The notes: a model not told the origin generated them from the letters alone. A stretch of 64,000 nucleotides of DNA from Rugalucina vietnamica (GCA_964017185.1 OZ024879.1:30262383-30326382); one strand, 5' to 3'; counted from the first letter of the stretch, positions 1 to 10,860 are shown. A program made the numbers and translations.

Positions 1-61
1 GAAGATGGCTCTAAAAGTACAATTTTTAGAACTCTGAATATTCTAACTGATCTCAAAGGAC

Positions 62-147
62 CTAAAGAAATAATATAATCTGCACTATGGATGATGTACG
101 GGGAGACTTTTTAGGGCCGCCACACGGCACAACACCAGCTGCAGTAA
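62..147 (+). repeat. Dispersed repeat fragment (GGGCCGCCACACGG family), interrupted
   Basis: This piece carries the string TTAGGGCCGCCACACGGCAC followed by a CAGCTGCAGTAAT end. The same text recurs at about 21400-21460, 24910-25080, 46615-46680 and, reversed, 63350-63400. The copy is cut at position 147 by the large inverted-repeat element that follows. Other copies read GCAGTAATAGC across this point, and GCAGTAA plus TAGC are indeed found on the two sides of the insertion. No coding function is seen. Confidence 0.8.
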
Positions 148-3100
148 TGGTCCATGAGCCAATACCGTAAATTTTGGGGGTCGGTACCATCTGGCCTGAA
201 CAAATCCCCTTATGATTTTCATGTAGGACTATGTTTGTAGACTTGTAAAACATCGGGGGGACTTGCATTGCTGGTAGCTTTAATGGTGAAACGAAACGTT
301 ATTTACGATACCCCATAATTTAAAAACACGTCATTTTAACACAAAAAACGGTAGGGAATAGTCTTCTAGCTATCCATATCCCCCTTTCCTTCCCAAGGGA
401 AATTTCTAAACTATTATTCTCTAAAAGTACATTGAAAAAGCTATCAAATCCTGTTCTCTGCCATCTGAAAATCGAGGCGTTTGCGTTTTACGCTATGTTT
501 TATTAAATTACTCTAAATATTCAATTTTTGCGTCAATAATGGGGGTACACATAGAAAATTGAAAATATCTCAATTTTTTTTTTATCTTAGACCATTGAAC
601 TTTGTCTCATTCTAAAGCTAAGACATATCCCTTTTATCCTATGATAAGTAATGGAAATTATCTCACTTGCATATTCATGAATTTTCATTAAAACATTAAA
701 ATGAAAAAGTTAAAAATCAATTATCCCATAAACACTTATTTCAGACCTAAACTATCATTGTGGCTCATTGTTATCACAATTATTCTATATGACAAATTTG
801 TTGATGCCATGGGCCTAAATGAAAATCATCTCATTTGCATTTTCATGAATATTAATGAAAATGACGAAAATCAGGATTTACAAAGGGAAAATAATTATAT
901 TGCCATTTGAAGGGTTTAGTTTGGGTTAATGGATGTAATTTGAACCCTTAGAACAAATGCTCAAGGGTGCCAGTTTGGTCAGAGGGTCACTTTAATGCCC
1001 ATTTGTGTCACCTAAAATCACAGAGTGTTCAACACCACCCCTAATAAGCGCAGATAGTAAGGTGGTACACCTATATTACCACATGTATCTTGGCTACTGA
1101 TAGACCTAGAAAGCAGAAATAGGTATAAAATGATTGCTTTTGCAATGCTATATAACTATGTAATAAGATATTATTACAAATGTATCAAACTGACTTCCTT
1201 GTGTTCGAATATTAATGAAAACTTTATGTATTCGTATTAGACTAAAATCACAGAAAATGGAGAATACCAGCACAGTTGTTTATATCTCAGCAACCAAAAG
1301 CTCTAAAGAGCTTGAATTGGTATCAAATGATTGTTATGACAATTCTCTATAACCATGCAATAAGATATATAAACAAGCTGGCTATTTTAATGCTCAAATA
1401 TTAAAAAGAACTTCAGATATTAGAGAAAAATAACAGATAAACGAAGGGGAAAAATCAACGAAATTCTGATTTCTCACCAACCAAAAACTGCAAAGACTTG
1501 AAATTTGTATTAAATTATTGTTATGATAATGTTCTATATTAATGTGAAAAAATACAGAATGATTTTGACCTTCTTGGTGTTCAAATATTGATGAGAACTT
1601 TCAACTTTAGAGACAAATCATACACCAATGTAGGGGGTATACCTACAGAAACGTTTATAGCTCAGCAGCCAAAAGCCATAGAGAGCTGAAGTTTGTAACA
1701 AATCATTGCTATGATAACATTCTAAAACCACATAATAAGATACATTAATAGTCAGACTTTTGTGCTGTTCAAATATTGAGGAAACTTTAAATATTAGAGA
1801 AAAATCACAGAAAATGGAGGGGGTATACGTATGGAAACGTGTATTTCTCAGGAACCAAAAGTCATAAAGGACAGAAATTGGTATCAAATGATTGCTATAA
1901 CAATATTCTATAGTTATACAATTAAATATATCAATAAGCTGACTCTCTTTTAGCGCAAATACTGAAGAGAACTTCAGATATAGGAGAAAAATCACTGGCA
2001 AACGAAGGGGGTATACAAATAAAACTGCTGATATCTCATTGACTAAAAGCTCTAGAGAGTTAAAATTAGAATCAAATAATTGTTAGAAATATGCTCTATA
2101 ATCATAAGATAAGAAACATAATTAACTTGACTTTCTCATTGTTGGAATATACATGTAGATGATAACTTTAAATATTAGATAAAAATCTAAGAAAAATATA
2201 GGGGGTATACCAAAGGAAACGTACATATCTCAGCAACCAAAAGTCCTAGATAGCTGAAATTGGCATCAAATGATTTCTATGACAATATTCTATAAACATA
2301 TAAAGGGAATATTAATAAAATGACTTTCTTGTTTCTCGAATATTTAAGAGAACTTAAGCTATAGAAGAAAAAAAACATTTGCAAACAAAGAGGGTATACC
2401 AATAAAACTGCTGATACATGTATATCAGTGACAAAAAGCTCTAGAGAGCTAAAATTGGTATCAAATAATTGCTAGAATACTGTTCTATAATCATAAGATA
2501 AAAACATGAATAATTTGACTTTCTCATTGTTGGAATATAGATGAAAACTTTAAATATTAGATAAAAATCTCAGAAAAATATAGGGGGTATACCAACGGAA
2601 TTGTATATTTCTCAACAACCAAAAGTCCTAGACATCTGAAATTGGTATCAAATGATTGCTATGACAATATTCTATAACCATGTAAAGGGTATATGAACAT
2701 AATATGTTTTTTGTTTCTCGAATATTTAAGAGAACTTAAGCTATAGGAGAAAAACATTGGCAAACGAAGGGGGTGTACCAAGAAAACTGCTAATATCTCA
2801 GGGACCAAAAGATCTAGAGAGCTTAAATTGGTATCAAATGATTGCTAGAATAACTTTCTTAAATCATGTGATAAAGCATAAATAATTTGACTTTCTCATT
2901 GATGAAATAGTGATGAGAACTTTGAATATAAGATAAAAGATCTCCGAAAAATATATGGGGTATACCAACGAAAACGTATATATCTCAATAACCAAAAGTT
3001 CTAGAGACTGAAAATGCTATAATATGACTGCTTTGACAATATTCTATAACCATGTAACAAGTATATAAACAAGCTGACTTTCTTGTTGCTCAAATATTTA

Positions 3101-4585
3101 AAAGAACTTAAGATATAAGAGAAAAATCACTGGCAAATGAAGGGGGTATACCAATAAAAATATCTCATCGACAAAAAGCCCTAGAAAGCTGAAATTGGTA
3201 TCAAATGATTGCTAAAATTGTGCTTTAAAACCACTTGGTAAGTCACTTAAACAATCTGACTTACTTTTTTGAATATTGATAAAAACTTTAAATATTAGAG
3301 AAAAATCACAGAAAAGTGGAGGGGGTATACCACCAAAAAACTTAATACGTCAGCAGTCAAAAGATGGCTTAAATTGGTATGAAATGATTGCAATGGTAAT
3401 GTTCTATAATCATAAGATAAGATTTATGAAAAATTAGACTTTCTTAGTGTTTGAATATTGATGAAAACTTAAAACATTAGATGAAAAATCACAGAAATGT
3501 ATAGGGGGTATACCAAAGGAAACATATATATCTTAACAACCAAAAGTCCTAGAGAGCTGAAATTGGTATCAAATAATTGATATGACAATATTCTATGACC
3601 ATGTAAAAGGTATATATAGCAAGCTGACGTTTTTGCTGCTCAAAGAAAACTTATGATATAGGAGAAAAATCACTGGCAAAGAAGGGGGTATATCAATAAA
3701 ACTGCTGATATCTCAGTTACCAAAGGCTATACAGAGCTGAAATTGTTATAAAATGATTGCTATGACAATATTCTATAACCATGCAACAAGTATATAAACA
3801 AGCTGACTTTCTTGTTTCTCAAATATTTAAAAGAACTTAAGATATAAGAGAAAAATCACTTGCAAATGAAGGGGGTATACCAATAAAACTGCTACTATCT
3901 CAATGACAGACAGTATAGAAAGCTGAAATTGGTATCAAATGATTGCTAAGATAATGTTCTAAAATCACGTGGTAAGACACACAAACAACCTGACTTACTT
4001 TTTTCGAATATTGATAAAAACTATAAATATTAGAGAAAAATCACAGAAAAAAAGTGGAGGGGGTATACCACAAAAAAATCTTTATAACTCGGCAACCAAA
4101 AGTTATAGAGAGCCGAAATTGGTATCAAATGATTGCTATGGTATTGCTATATAATCATAGGATAAGATTTATGAAAAACTAGGCGTTCTTAGTGTTGAAT
4201 ATTGATGAGAACTTAAAATATTAGATAAAAATGACAGAAAAATAGAGGGGGTATACCAACAGAAACGTTTATATCTCAGCAGCCAAAAGTCCTAGAGAGC
4301 TAAAATTGGTATCAAATGATTGATATGACAATAACTGATAGCCATGTTATATAATAAGACATATGAACAAGCTGACTATCTTGTTCATAAAATTGAAGAA
4401 AACTTAAGATATAAGAGAAAAAAAGGGGGTATATTAGAATAAACTCGAAGATTTTAACCATAAAGCTACCACCTAGAAAGGTCCCCCCGATTTTATCTAA
4501 TTCTATTCATGCCAAAATTGTCAAAAAGGGCGGGGGGATCTGTTCAGGTCAGGTGGTACCGACATCTTAAATAGCTCATGGACCA
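148..4585. mobile_element. 4.4-kb non-autonomous TIR transposon carrying a satellite array
   Basis: The ends are inverted: TGGTCCATGAGC at 148 and its complement GCTCATGGACCA ending at 4585. The similarity continues inward for about 150 bp, including TCGGTACCA and CTGAACA blocks and an ATCGGGGGGAC block. TAA flanks both sides (145-147 and 4586-4588), and removing the element restores GCAGTAATAGC, the text found in an uninterrupted copy of the host repeat near 21450. A 3-bp TAA duplication fits PIF/Harbinger-type transposition, but no transposase is present. Positions 300-1060 inside the element hold AT-rich unique sequence; the remainder is a tandem array. Superfamily assignment is inference. 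Confidence 0.75.
1060..4440. repeat. ~187-bp tandem satellite array, about 17 units
   Basis: The core GGGGTATAC recurs near 1632, 1817, 2006, 2201, 2391, 2582, 2768, 2955, 3143, 3319, 3504, 3684, 3873, 4058, 4246 and 4424, a spacing of 176-195 bp. Units also share a GAAATTGGTATCAAATGATT block and a GAGAAAAATCAC block. Two subtypes exist: one with a GGAAACGTATATATCTCAGC-like segment and one with AATAAAACTGCTGATATCTC. They alternate from about 1817 to 3143, forming a ~375-bp dimer. ORFs in this stretch lie entirely in repeat units and are not treated as genes. Confidence 0.9.
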
Positions 4586-4726
4586 TAATAGCTTGCAATG
4601 ATTATATAAATGGGCGATTATTATTTACACATTTCAACTTGCTTTGAAGTGTGTGTGTGAAGGTCAAATGCGAAATTCATAAGTAACTTATTTGCATTAT
4701 ATTATGTTGTTCTTCATATTTTTCAG

Positions 4727-4935
4727 ATATATACCCAAATACCCTTGGGCAAGGAGTGAAGAAAAATATATGCCGGTTCTGTCAGAAAGCATGCCCAACT
4801 CCATCAAAGTTGATTGTACATGAGCGAATTCATACAGGAGAGAAACCTTTCAGTTGTGAAATTTGTGGGAAATCTTTTGCCAGAAAGGAAAGTTTGACAT
4901 CTCACCAACTGGTTCACATGAACTTCAAGATTTGA
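4727..4935 (+). CDS. C2H2 zinc-finger 3'-terminal exon A (two fingers)
   Basis: The exon begins after the acceptor TTTTTCAG (AG at 4725-4726) with two bases before the first whole codon (intron phase 1). It encodes 68 residues and stops at TGA 4933-4935. Two C2H2 fingers follow in tandem, joined by the standard HTGEKP linker: CRFCQKACPTPSKLIVHERIH, in which the usual Phe after the cysteines is changed, then CEICGKSFARKESLTSHQLVH. There is no in-frame ATG, so it must be read as a spliced exon rather than an ORF. Sequence-specific DNA binding in the nucleus is the known role of this family. It is the leftmost of ten exons sharing acceptor phase and a private stop codon. The transcript's 5' exons are not in the window. 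Confidence 0.85.
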
Positions 4936-5007
4936 TATTCTTTTGCCATATTCACAGATTTGTGACAAACTACTATTGAACTTTCTAAATTAATTAACTT
5001 CCTGTCT

Positions 5008-5250
5008 TACTGCTATCAAATCTCATGTTATAAGATACTGTGAGACAGTGTATGAAACTTCAAATAAAAATTGGTTTTGGTCAATAAAAAATTCTGGTGA
5101 GGTGCTCAATAAATTGAAGTGTAGAGGGTTCCGTGCGACGAGCTTGTCCACATATGATTTTTCTACTCTGTATACAACTTTATCACATAATCTAATTAAA
5201 GAAAAACTTCTGGATTTGATAGAGTGGACCTTCAAAACTTTAGAGTAGTA
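5008..5250 (+). pseudogene. Penelope-like reverse transcriptase, 5' fragment
   Basis: Positions 5048-5248 encode a stretch ending in the RT motif-A block STYDFSTLYTTL, preceded by WFWSIKNSGEVLNKLK and, upstream in frame, SHVIRYCETVYETS. It reads in the same order as the RT segment that resumes at 6338, so the two are halves of one gene split by foreign DNA. A second, reversed fragment of the same protein region lies at 32474-32700. The class is judged Penelope-like from PKLHK and IPMGTNCAP motifs in the combined fragments; the family assignment is inference. Confidence 0.6.
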
Positions 5251-5375
5251 ATTAAATTGTTGCACTTTAATCCAATGTTTTAAAGGACGTCTTCGTTTTG
5301 ATTTTGTGTCCAACAATGACATGAAATAAAGACGGCACATAGAATAACACTGTTAATCCCCAAATTTATTTTTCT

Positions 5376-6165
5376 AATTATCCTAAATCAAAGAAAATGT
5401 CGGCTGGCAAAGAACATATAAAACATTTTGAATTTGCATGCATGTATATTTTAAGTTCTGAGACTGTGTTGATATGTCAATGTTATTCCAAAATGGATAT
5501 GCAAGTGCCGCCCGTTCCAAATCAGCCTAAGACTTTTCGTTTCCCACAACGTACATTCGGTGTGAAAAATCCCAGAAAAAAGAAGTTTCCAACCTTCTTG
5601 GTTTGACGAGTTGAAAGATCTCGCGTTTTGTCATTTTTGTATGTTGGCTTATAGGGACGGAAAGTTAAACAGCCTGAATCTAGACAAAGCTTACATCACA
5701 AATGGTTTTTCCAACTGGAAAGATGCGTGTGCTTCGTTCAGAAAACATGAGTCTTCGAATTGCCATAAAGAGTCAGTGCTTAAGGTAGAGACTTTGCCCA
5801 GAACCTGCGGGGACATTGGTGAAAAACTGTCAAAGCAACACGCTGATGAGAAAAGTGACAATCGCAACTGCCTGAGAAAGATTCTATCCAGTATTCGGTT
5901 TCTTGCGCGTCAGGGAATATCTTTACGTGGTGACGGTGATGAGAGTGATGGGAATTACATTCAGATTCTGAAGGTTCGCGGTGGAGATGATTCACATATT
6001 CTAGAGTGGTTAAAACGCAAGAACGATAAATACACTTGTGCTGACTCTCAAAATGAAATCACCGATGATAATTCTTCCTCTTTTAATTGCCTGATTTCGG
6101 TCGTTTTTGTCAACAAAAACGAACAAAATTTGGACCCACAAACGCATTCAGATCGCGTTTAAAAG
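5376..6165 (+). pseudogene. hAT-type transposase remnant (TTF-type zinc finger, DUF4371-like start)
   Basis: Positions 5611-6162 encode FCHFCMLAYRDGKLN, WKDACASFRKHESSNCHKE and a following KILSSIRFLARQGISLRGD block. This is the N-terminal zinc-finger plus start of the hAT transposase domain seen in ZMYM/ZNF862-like proteins. The segment just upstream (about 5510-5600) encodes PKTFRFPQRTFGV in another frame. The reading frame breaks near 5580-5605, and the catalytic part is missing after about 6160. It is therefore dead. GC-rich text at 6180-6310, with runs of C and G, looks like the terminal part of the same element. It separates the two halves of the RT gene. Confidence 0.7.
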
Positions 6166-6337
6166 CACCAATTTATCAAAATTTTCTCGGGGGAGACCCC
6201 CCGAAACCCCCTTACCAGAGGGGGGTATCCCCCTTCTCGTGCTCGCCCCCCGCTCGTGCCTTCGGCACTAGAACATGTCTTCCGCCGGACCACTTTTTAA
6301 ATCGTGGCGACGGCCCTTTTAAAGGGCATTAAAAAAC

Positions 6338-7336
6338 TATGGTTCACTTTATTTGGCATGTAATGACAGAAAGGCTTTTTTCACATCCTCTGACCAAAGT
6401 CGGTATACACTTTGGTCATGTCAGAATGTGTGCGACGCCTTATCCTATCTCCTGGATAATATTTATATTAGATTTGGGACCAGGTTATACAGACAAATTG
6501 TTGGAATTCCGATGGGTACAAATTGCGCACCTCTCGTAGCTGATTTATTTTTATACTGCTACGAAAGAGATTTCATGGATTCTCTTAACCATGATAATCA
6601 AGCTGATGTTATCGAGGCTTTTAATTCCACTTCTAGGTACCTCGATGACCTTTTGAACATTGACAACCCTTATTTTGAAGGTATGGTCAATCAAATTTAT
6701 CCATCTGAACTACAGTTGAACAAAGCCAATATCTCGGATACCGAAGCCCCCTTTTTAGATCTACATCTTTCTGTTGCAAATGGATTTGTTTCTTCTAAAA
6801 TTTATGATAAGCGCGATGACTTTGATTTTGATATTGTAAATTTTCCGTTTTTGGATGGTGACGTTCCTCGTCGTGCTTCTTATGGTGTTTACATTTCGCA
6901 ACTTATTAGGTTTGCTAGAGTCTGCAATCATGTTACAGACTTCAACGCTCGAAATAAATCTTTAACGGCCAAACTTCTCCAACAGGGCTATCGGTATCAT
7001 AAACTTCGAAAAACCTTTTCTAAATTTTATCGTAGACACTATGAATTGATTTCCAAATATAATGTTGGGTTAAAGACGCTTTTAAGTGAGGGTCTTTCGG
7101 AACCAGAATTTTATGGTGACTTGGTTTACAAATTTAAGAAACTTATAGGAAGTAAAGATTTTTCTTTTCAGTTTAGAAAAATCATAACACGTTACAGACG
7201 TATAGGTTATAACTTGAATGTTATGCGACAGTCTGCATGCTTAGTTTTTAACCCAATCACGGTTGATAACTATGCTGCCTTCTTTAATTGCACGCCGGTG
7301 GGTCGGGCGTCAGACTCTATGATGGCCCCGACTTAA
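6338..7336 (+). pseudogene. Penelope-like reverse transcriptase, central and C-terminal part
   Basis: The 327-residue frame contains the RT motifs QIVGIPMGTNCAPLVADLFL (motif B region), RYLDDLLNIDN (catalytic YLDD, motif C) and FLDLHLSV, then a long basic C-terminal region with GVYISQLIRFARVC and FYGDLVYKFKK. In-frame codons extend upstream to about 6338, the edge of the hAT remnant. No GIY-YIG endonuclease follows the RT. The RT fold would copy element RNA into DNA. It cannot be expressed whole because motif A is about 1.1 kb upstream beyond foreign DNA. Alternative: another non-LTR RT lineage; Penelope-like is my best fit. Confidence 0.65.
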
Positions 7337-8045
7337 AGCTATTCATTTTAGTTGGTTGGGGCCGGAGCTTCTTGTCTGTTGCTTGGCCCACCGGGGTCCA
7401 ACTGATGTTTTTCTTTAGCTCCGGAGTTAGTAAGTTATTTGGCGCCCAGGGATCTCCATCGTCGGGCAGCTTACTGAATCTGTGAGTCCTGGTTTTTGAT
7501 TCATCAGGATGTTTATCATGATTTATTTGTTTGTTCTTGATGATTCATTTACTAGTTAGAGATTCACCACGAGGACCGAAGAACTAACTAAATGTTATGA
7601 ACCACTGCAGAAGCTGAGGGTGAGGTTACGGCCGTGTAAAATCGATTTAAACCCGCCAGTAACTTTGTGTTACTGATCGTTCCAAGTCGATACTTCTGTG
7701 GTGGTTCTTTTTGTTTTATGTCTTGGTGTTTAAAATATTTTTGTGCTGTTGGCGCCTTATGTATGTTTGCATATTTTTAGTTAAGTTAAGGTAACTGAGT
7801 GGCCACCTATTGGGAAAATAGCTGCTCATTCGGCTTACGAAATGTTTTCATGGTATAAGTACCTGATTGTTAGTTTGGTTTTTTCCCACCTTGGTTTTTG
7901 GAGTGGGAGTCTTTTTCTGATTGCGCCTTTTCCTGATATTTGCCTACTTGTACTTTTTTTCCCATATGTTATTAGTTGGACTAGTGCACTTTCAGTTGTA
8001 GGGGAATCAGGGTTGATGTTTATCTTTTATTTTGCTGCTTAATGA
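7337..8045 (+). repeat. 3' tail of the Penelope-like element
   Basis: This stretch follows the RT stop and is shared, at the same spacing, with the copies at 24092-24836 (reversed), 44312-45010 (same strand) and, in part, 43555-43800 and 56185-56530 (reversed) and 61789-61885. It includes the block GGTTTTTTCCCACCTCGGTT-like near 7876 and a terminal CCTACTTGTAC. The shared, mostly 5'-truncated copies are what retrotransposition by target-primed reverse transcription leaves. Confidence 0.7.
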
Positions 8046-8159
8046 AATGCCTCTACGCAAAGAGAATAGGCTAGTATGGGACGCCACGTTCTGCAGCATC
8101 ACACCTTGGTTATACTGTTTGCCTGTGTCCAATAAATGCCACATGAGTCTGAATTCCTG

Positions 8160-8475
8160 AGTGGGCCCCCGCCCATTAGGGCCTAAAGAAATAGATGGGC
8201 TGCTTGTGTCTCCAGGCAAAGCTTCTTTTCTAACGACTGACCATCTGATTACTGGTTATCCGCTCAGGTCTGAGCTTTCCCAGGAAAAGTGGTTTCAAGT
8301 CAAACCTTCCATACCTATAAGCCTTTTTGGCTTGGTTGGATGGATATTTCAAGCACTTGTTGGATGCCATGGCGTCCTCATTTTGGGTAAAAGTCCATTA
8401 AAGTGGAGGCAACGTCCCGACATGATCGTGGCTGTTGACTGGGACGTAAAGCATTTATTCAAACAAACAAACAAA
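8160..8475 (+). repeat. Dispersed repeat plus SINE tail
   Basis: Positions 8185-8260 (GGGCTGCTTGTGTCTCCAGG, then ACTGACCATCTGATTACTG) recur at about 11190-11250 and 26288-26440. Positions 8400-8475 match the tail shared by the tRNA-derived SINEs of this window: CGTCCCGACATGA, GTTGACTGGGACGT and a run of CAAA units. No gene is supported between 8045 and 9070. Confidence 0.6.
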
Positions 8476-8892
8476 TTCCTGTGTGTATACGTTGAGAAAC
8501 ATGCATGACGTAGTAGTTCAGTCATATGCCTTGTTAACCGTGGTCATGAGATTTAGCCTTGACGACTTTAACATAATCTTCAAAATGACGCCACTTGAAT
8601 GTTATTGGTTTAGTGATATGTACTATACAGACACATACACCATTTTTATAGGATGGTCTTTGTCAGTGATTGGAACAGTACCGTATCATTGCTTACTTTT
8701 GACCGGATTTCGTATTGAGGTTAAAGTATAGAATCAATTTGGACCAACTTATTGTCATATATAATAAAAATCCACTATTTCTGTTATTGACAAACAAGCT
8801 AAATATGATTTTATTCCCATATAGCCAATTTTTATGATCATAAATATCCATTGCACAATGCAGTAGGTATATTAGAATGTTATAATATAATG

Positions 8893-8945
8893 ACAAGAAA
8901 ATGCATACTGGAGAGAAGCTTTGTATTCCGAATTATTTGCCAGAA
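8893..8945 (+). pseudogene. Decayed zinc-finger linker
   Basis: ATGCATACTGGAGAGAAGCT encodes MHTGEKL, the hallmark inter-finger linker, but no flanking finger can be read. It is the smallest of the zinc-finger remnants in the array. Confidence 0.4.
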
Positions 8946-9070
8946 AACAGTACTGTAAAAATAGAGTGATTATGATGAATGTGGTGTTTTTCGTTTTTGG
9001 AGGCAGAATTAGTTGTGTTCACCTACAGCTTGTTGTATTCAGAAGAATCTGATGCTATTGCGCATATAAT

Positions 9071-9305
9071 TGAGCCGCCACATGGGAAAACCAACAATCT
9101 GCATATGCGAAAACAAAGGCTCTGATCAGCTTCGCAGTAACTGCGAAGCTGATCAGCACCTTTGTTTTCGCTACACGGATAGTACATTTCCTCTTCTTTT
9201 TAAATCCGGAATTTCAAGCTTCCAGCCTGCTTCTGTGACTGCACAGCCTGATTTATGTCGGACCTGTTCGGAAACCTCATTGTTGGTTTTCTCACGAGAC
9301 GGCTA
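9071..9305. mobile_element. Palindromic MITE (GAGCCG...CGGCTC family), copy 1
   Basis: The ends are inverted (TGAGCCGCCACATGGGAAAAC and GTTTTCTCACGAGACGGCTA). Inside is a near-perfect hairpin, CTGATCAGCTTCGCAGTAAC against its complement, flanked by GCGAAAACAAAGG and CCTTTGTTTTCGC. At least ten further copies occur in the window. It has no coding capacity; the frame through it is a by-product. Confidence 0.85.
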
Positions 9306-9390
9306 AATTGTTAATAGATACATGAAGAGTAACTGTGGACAGTCTTTTTTCTGAACTTGCTTTCTGACTTAAATGCTTTTCTTAAAACAG

Positions 9391-9492
9391 AAGAGGAACT
9401 GGAGAGGAATCTCAATGAAAGAAATGTGATTGATGAGATAATAAATCTCAGGGTTGCTAAAATTCCAGATATCACACCTGGTTATGTTGAAA
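9391..9492 (+). CDS. Possible internal cassette exon upstream of zinc-finger exon B
   Basis: An acceptor-like CTTAAAACAG ends at 9390. The following 102 bases are open and encode an acidic, helix-prone segment beginning EELERNLNERNVIDEI. A GTAATC donor at 9493 leaves one base, so the exon is phase 1 at both ends and joins exon B (9552) in frame across a 59-bp intron. This is inference from splice signals and frame only; the segment has no recognised domain. Alternatively it is chance open sequence. Confidence 0.4.
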
Positions 9493-9551
9493 GTAATCAT
9501 TATACGTATGTATGTGTTTTATTTTTCTTCGAATTATCTTATTATTATTAG

Positions 9552-9880
9552 GCAACACTGAAGGATGCAAGAAAAGTTTATACAAATGTCGTGTCTGTCA
9601 GAAGATATTCTCAATACCATCATCCCTAACCAGACATGAGAGGATCCATACTGGAGAGAAACCTTACAAATGTTTGATCTGTGGGATGAAGTTCTGCGAT
9701 CCGTCGTCATGGAGACGTCACAAAGGAGTGCATACTGGAGAAAAACCTTACAAATGTGAAATTTGTAATAAAAGTTTTCGTCGAAAAAGTTGTGTACAGA
9801 GACACCTTAAACAGCATATTGATTACGAAAACTTGCCCATGCAATATCCTGTGATTTTTGTTTCAGCTAATAAAAAATAA
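9552..9880 (+). CDS. C2H2 zinc-finger 3'-terminal exon B (three fingers)
   Basis: The exon starts after the acceptor TTATTATTAG (AG 9550-9551), with two bases before the first codon (intron phase 1). It encodes 108 residues. Three canonical fingers are present: [42 protein letters not shown] and [21 protein letters not shown], with intact TGEKP linkers. The central finger shares DPSSWRRHK with exon C, marking the two as paralogues. The C-terminal tail after the last finger (about 19 residues, from [10 protein letters not shown] on) is encoded by the edge of an inserted palindromic repeat, so its end is transposon-derived. The role is inferred as sequence-specific DNA binding in the nucleus. 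Confidence 0.88.
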
Positions 9881-10103
9881 AAAAAAAATTCATTGGAAAA
9901 CAATTGATATTTTTAATATTTTTCTTCAAAACATTGATTGTGGGTACACTTTAGAACCGCCTCACCGAGGCAGTTCTAACGAGTGCCCACAATGTATGTT
10001 TTGGAGCAAAAATAAGAAAAATAGGTATACCCCTGTCAACCCCAGTTTTCTATATAAAAGTGGGTTTCAAGGGGGTATACTTTTCATCGACATGTTTGCC
10101 TGA
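9822..10103. mobile_element. Foldback repeat (GTGGGTACTCGTTAGAACCGCC family), copy 1
   Basis: Near 9940-9995, ATTGTGGGTACACTTTAGAACC faces its complement GGCAGTTCTAACGAGTGCCCAC around a GCCTCACCGAGGC core. Outer parts hold CCCATGCAATAT (left) and AAGGGGGTATAC (right). The same organisation occurs near 13370-13580, 17525-17790 and 59725-59985, and part of it near 14377-14600. The element overlaps the end of exon B. Confidence 0.75.
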
Positions 10104-10167
10104 TGTGTAGGACAAGAATCTGTTCGCTTGTAAAAACATGATATGTTAAAATACCGATGGTGATAGA

Positions 10168-10290
10168 GGGGTTAAATGTCGTCACTGTGGCAAATCTTTC
10201 CAAACTTCATAGAAAGTGAAAAGACACGAAACCTTACGCTTGTGAGGTCTGTGGGAAGAAGATCAGTGATCAAACATCATGTGATTTTCT
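10168..10290 (+). pseudogene. Decayed zinc-finger exon between B and C
   Basis: GTTAAATGTCGTCACTGTGG encodes VKCRHCG, followed by KSFQTS, a TAG stop, then KVKRHE. The linker is deleted, and the second finger (PYACEVCGKKISDQTS) resumes in a different frame. There is a stop and a frameshift, and no terminal histidine pair. It is a dead member of the array. Confidence 0.75.
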
Positions 10291-10389
10291 GTATAAATCT
10301 GAAAGGCCTAGGGAGTATAAGGCCTGATTGTGGTCTCAGAATTTGGTAATAAATAAATTTTGGAATTGTGATGAGAAAAGTCTTTCTAA

Positions 10390-10860
10390 AAGCACCCACA
10401 CGCCTCCTCGTTTAAAATCTCGAACAAATTCTTCATTCATCCTACAAGCGTTGCCATGGTTACACCCAGAAGAACCATAGGTATAGCACATTTTGCACTT
10501 TTTTTGCACTCATTATTGGCGATTTCTGAACACAAATTTTAATTTTTAACTACCGGCCCACGTGACAAACAAAATAAGATTTTGCATACAATATGTCTGG
10601 ATGATAATTCATAATTATTTCATATTAAGAAAGCTTTTGTCGCGTGGGCCAGTAGTTGAACATTTTGTTTAATACTGAAAAATAGACATAAAAAGCGGTA
10701 TTTCTGTGTTTTCGGAGTGTTGCCATGGCAACATTTACTAATTGAATGAAAAAGTTGTACTAGATTTTGAAAGCAAGGACACGTACCTGCTATTTGCAAT
10801 ATTTTTAGCAGCACAATTCAAAAATTCATTTTTTTTTTACCAAAACCTAAGGCCAAAATC
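10390..10860 (-). mobile_element. Repeat with an inner palindrome and RFX-like boxes, copy 1
   Basis: Read on the - strand, this matches 30405-30850: ATTGCAAATAGCAGGTA, the CTACTGGCCCACGCGACAAA arm, the opposing TTTGTCACGTGGGCCGGTAG arm, then GTGCAAAATGTGCT. It carries the perfect palindrome GTTGCCATGGCAAC at 10719-10732 and GTTGCCATGGTTAC at 10450-10463, which fit the known X-box bound by RFX factors. Coding potential is absent. Confidence 0.65.

Noticed and set aside
1618..2001. 127-residue minus-strand frame
   Set aside because: It lies wholly in satellite units and shows repeat periodicity rather than protein-like composition.
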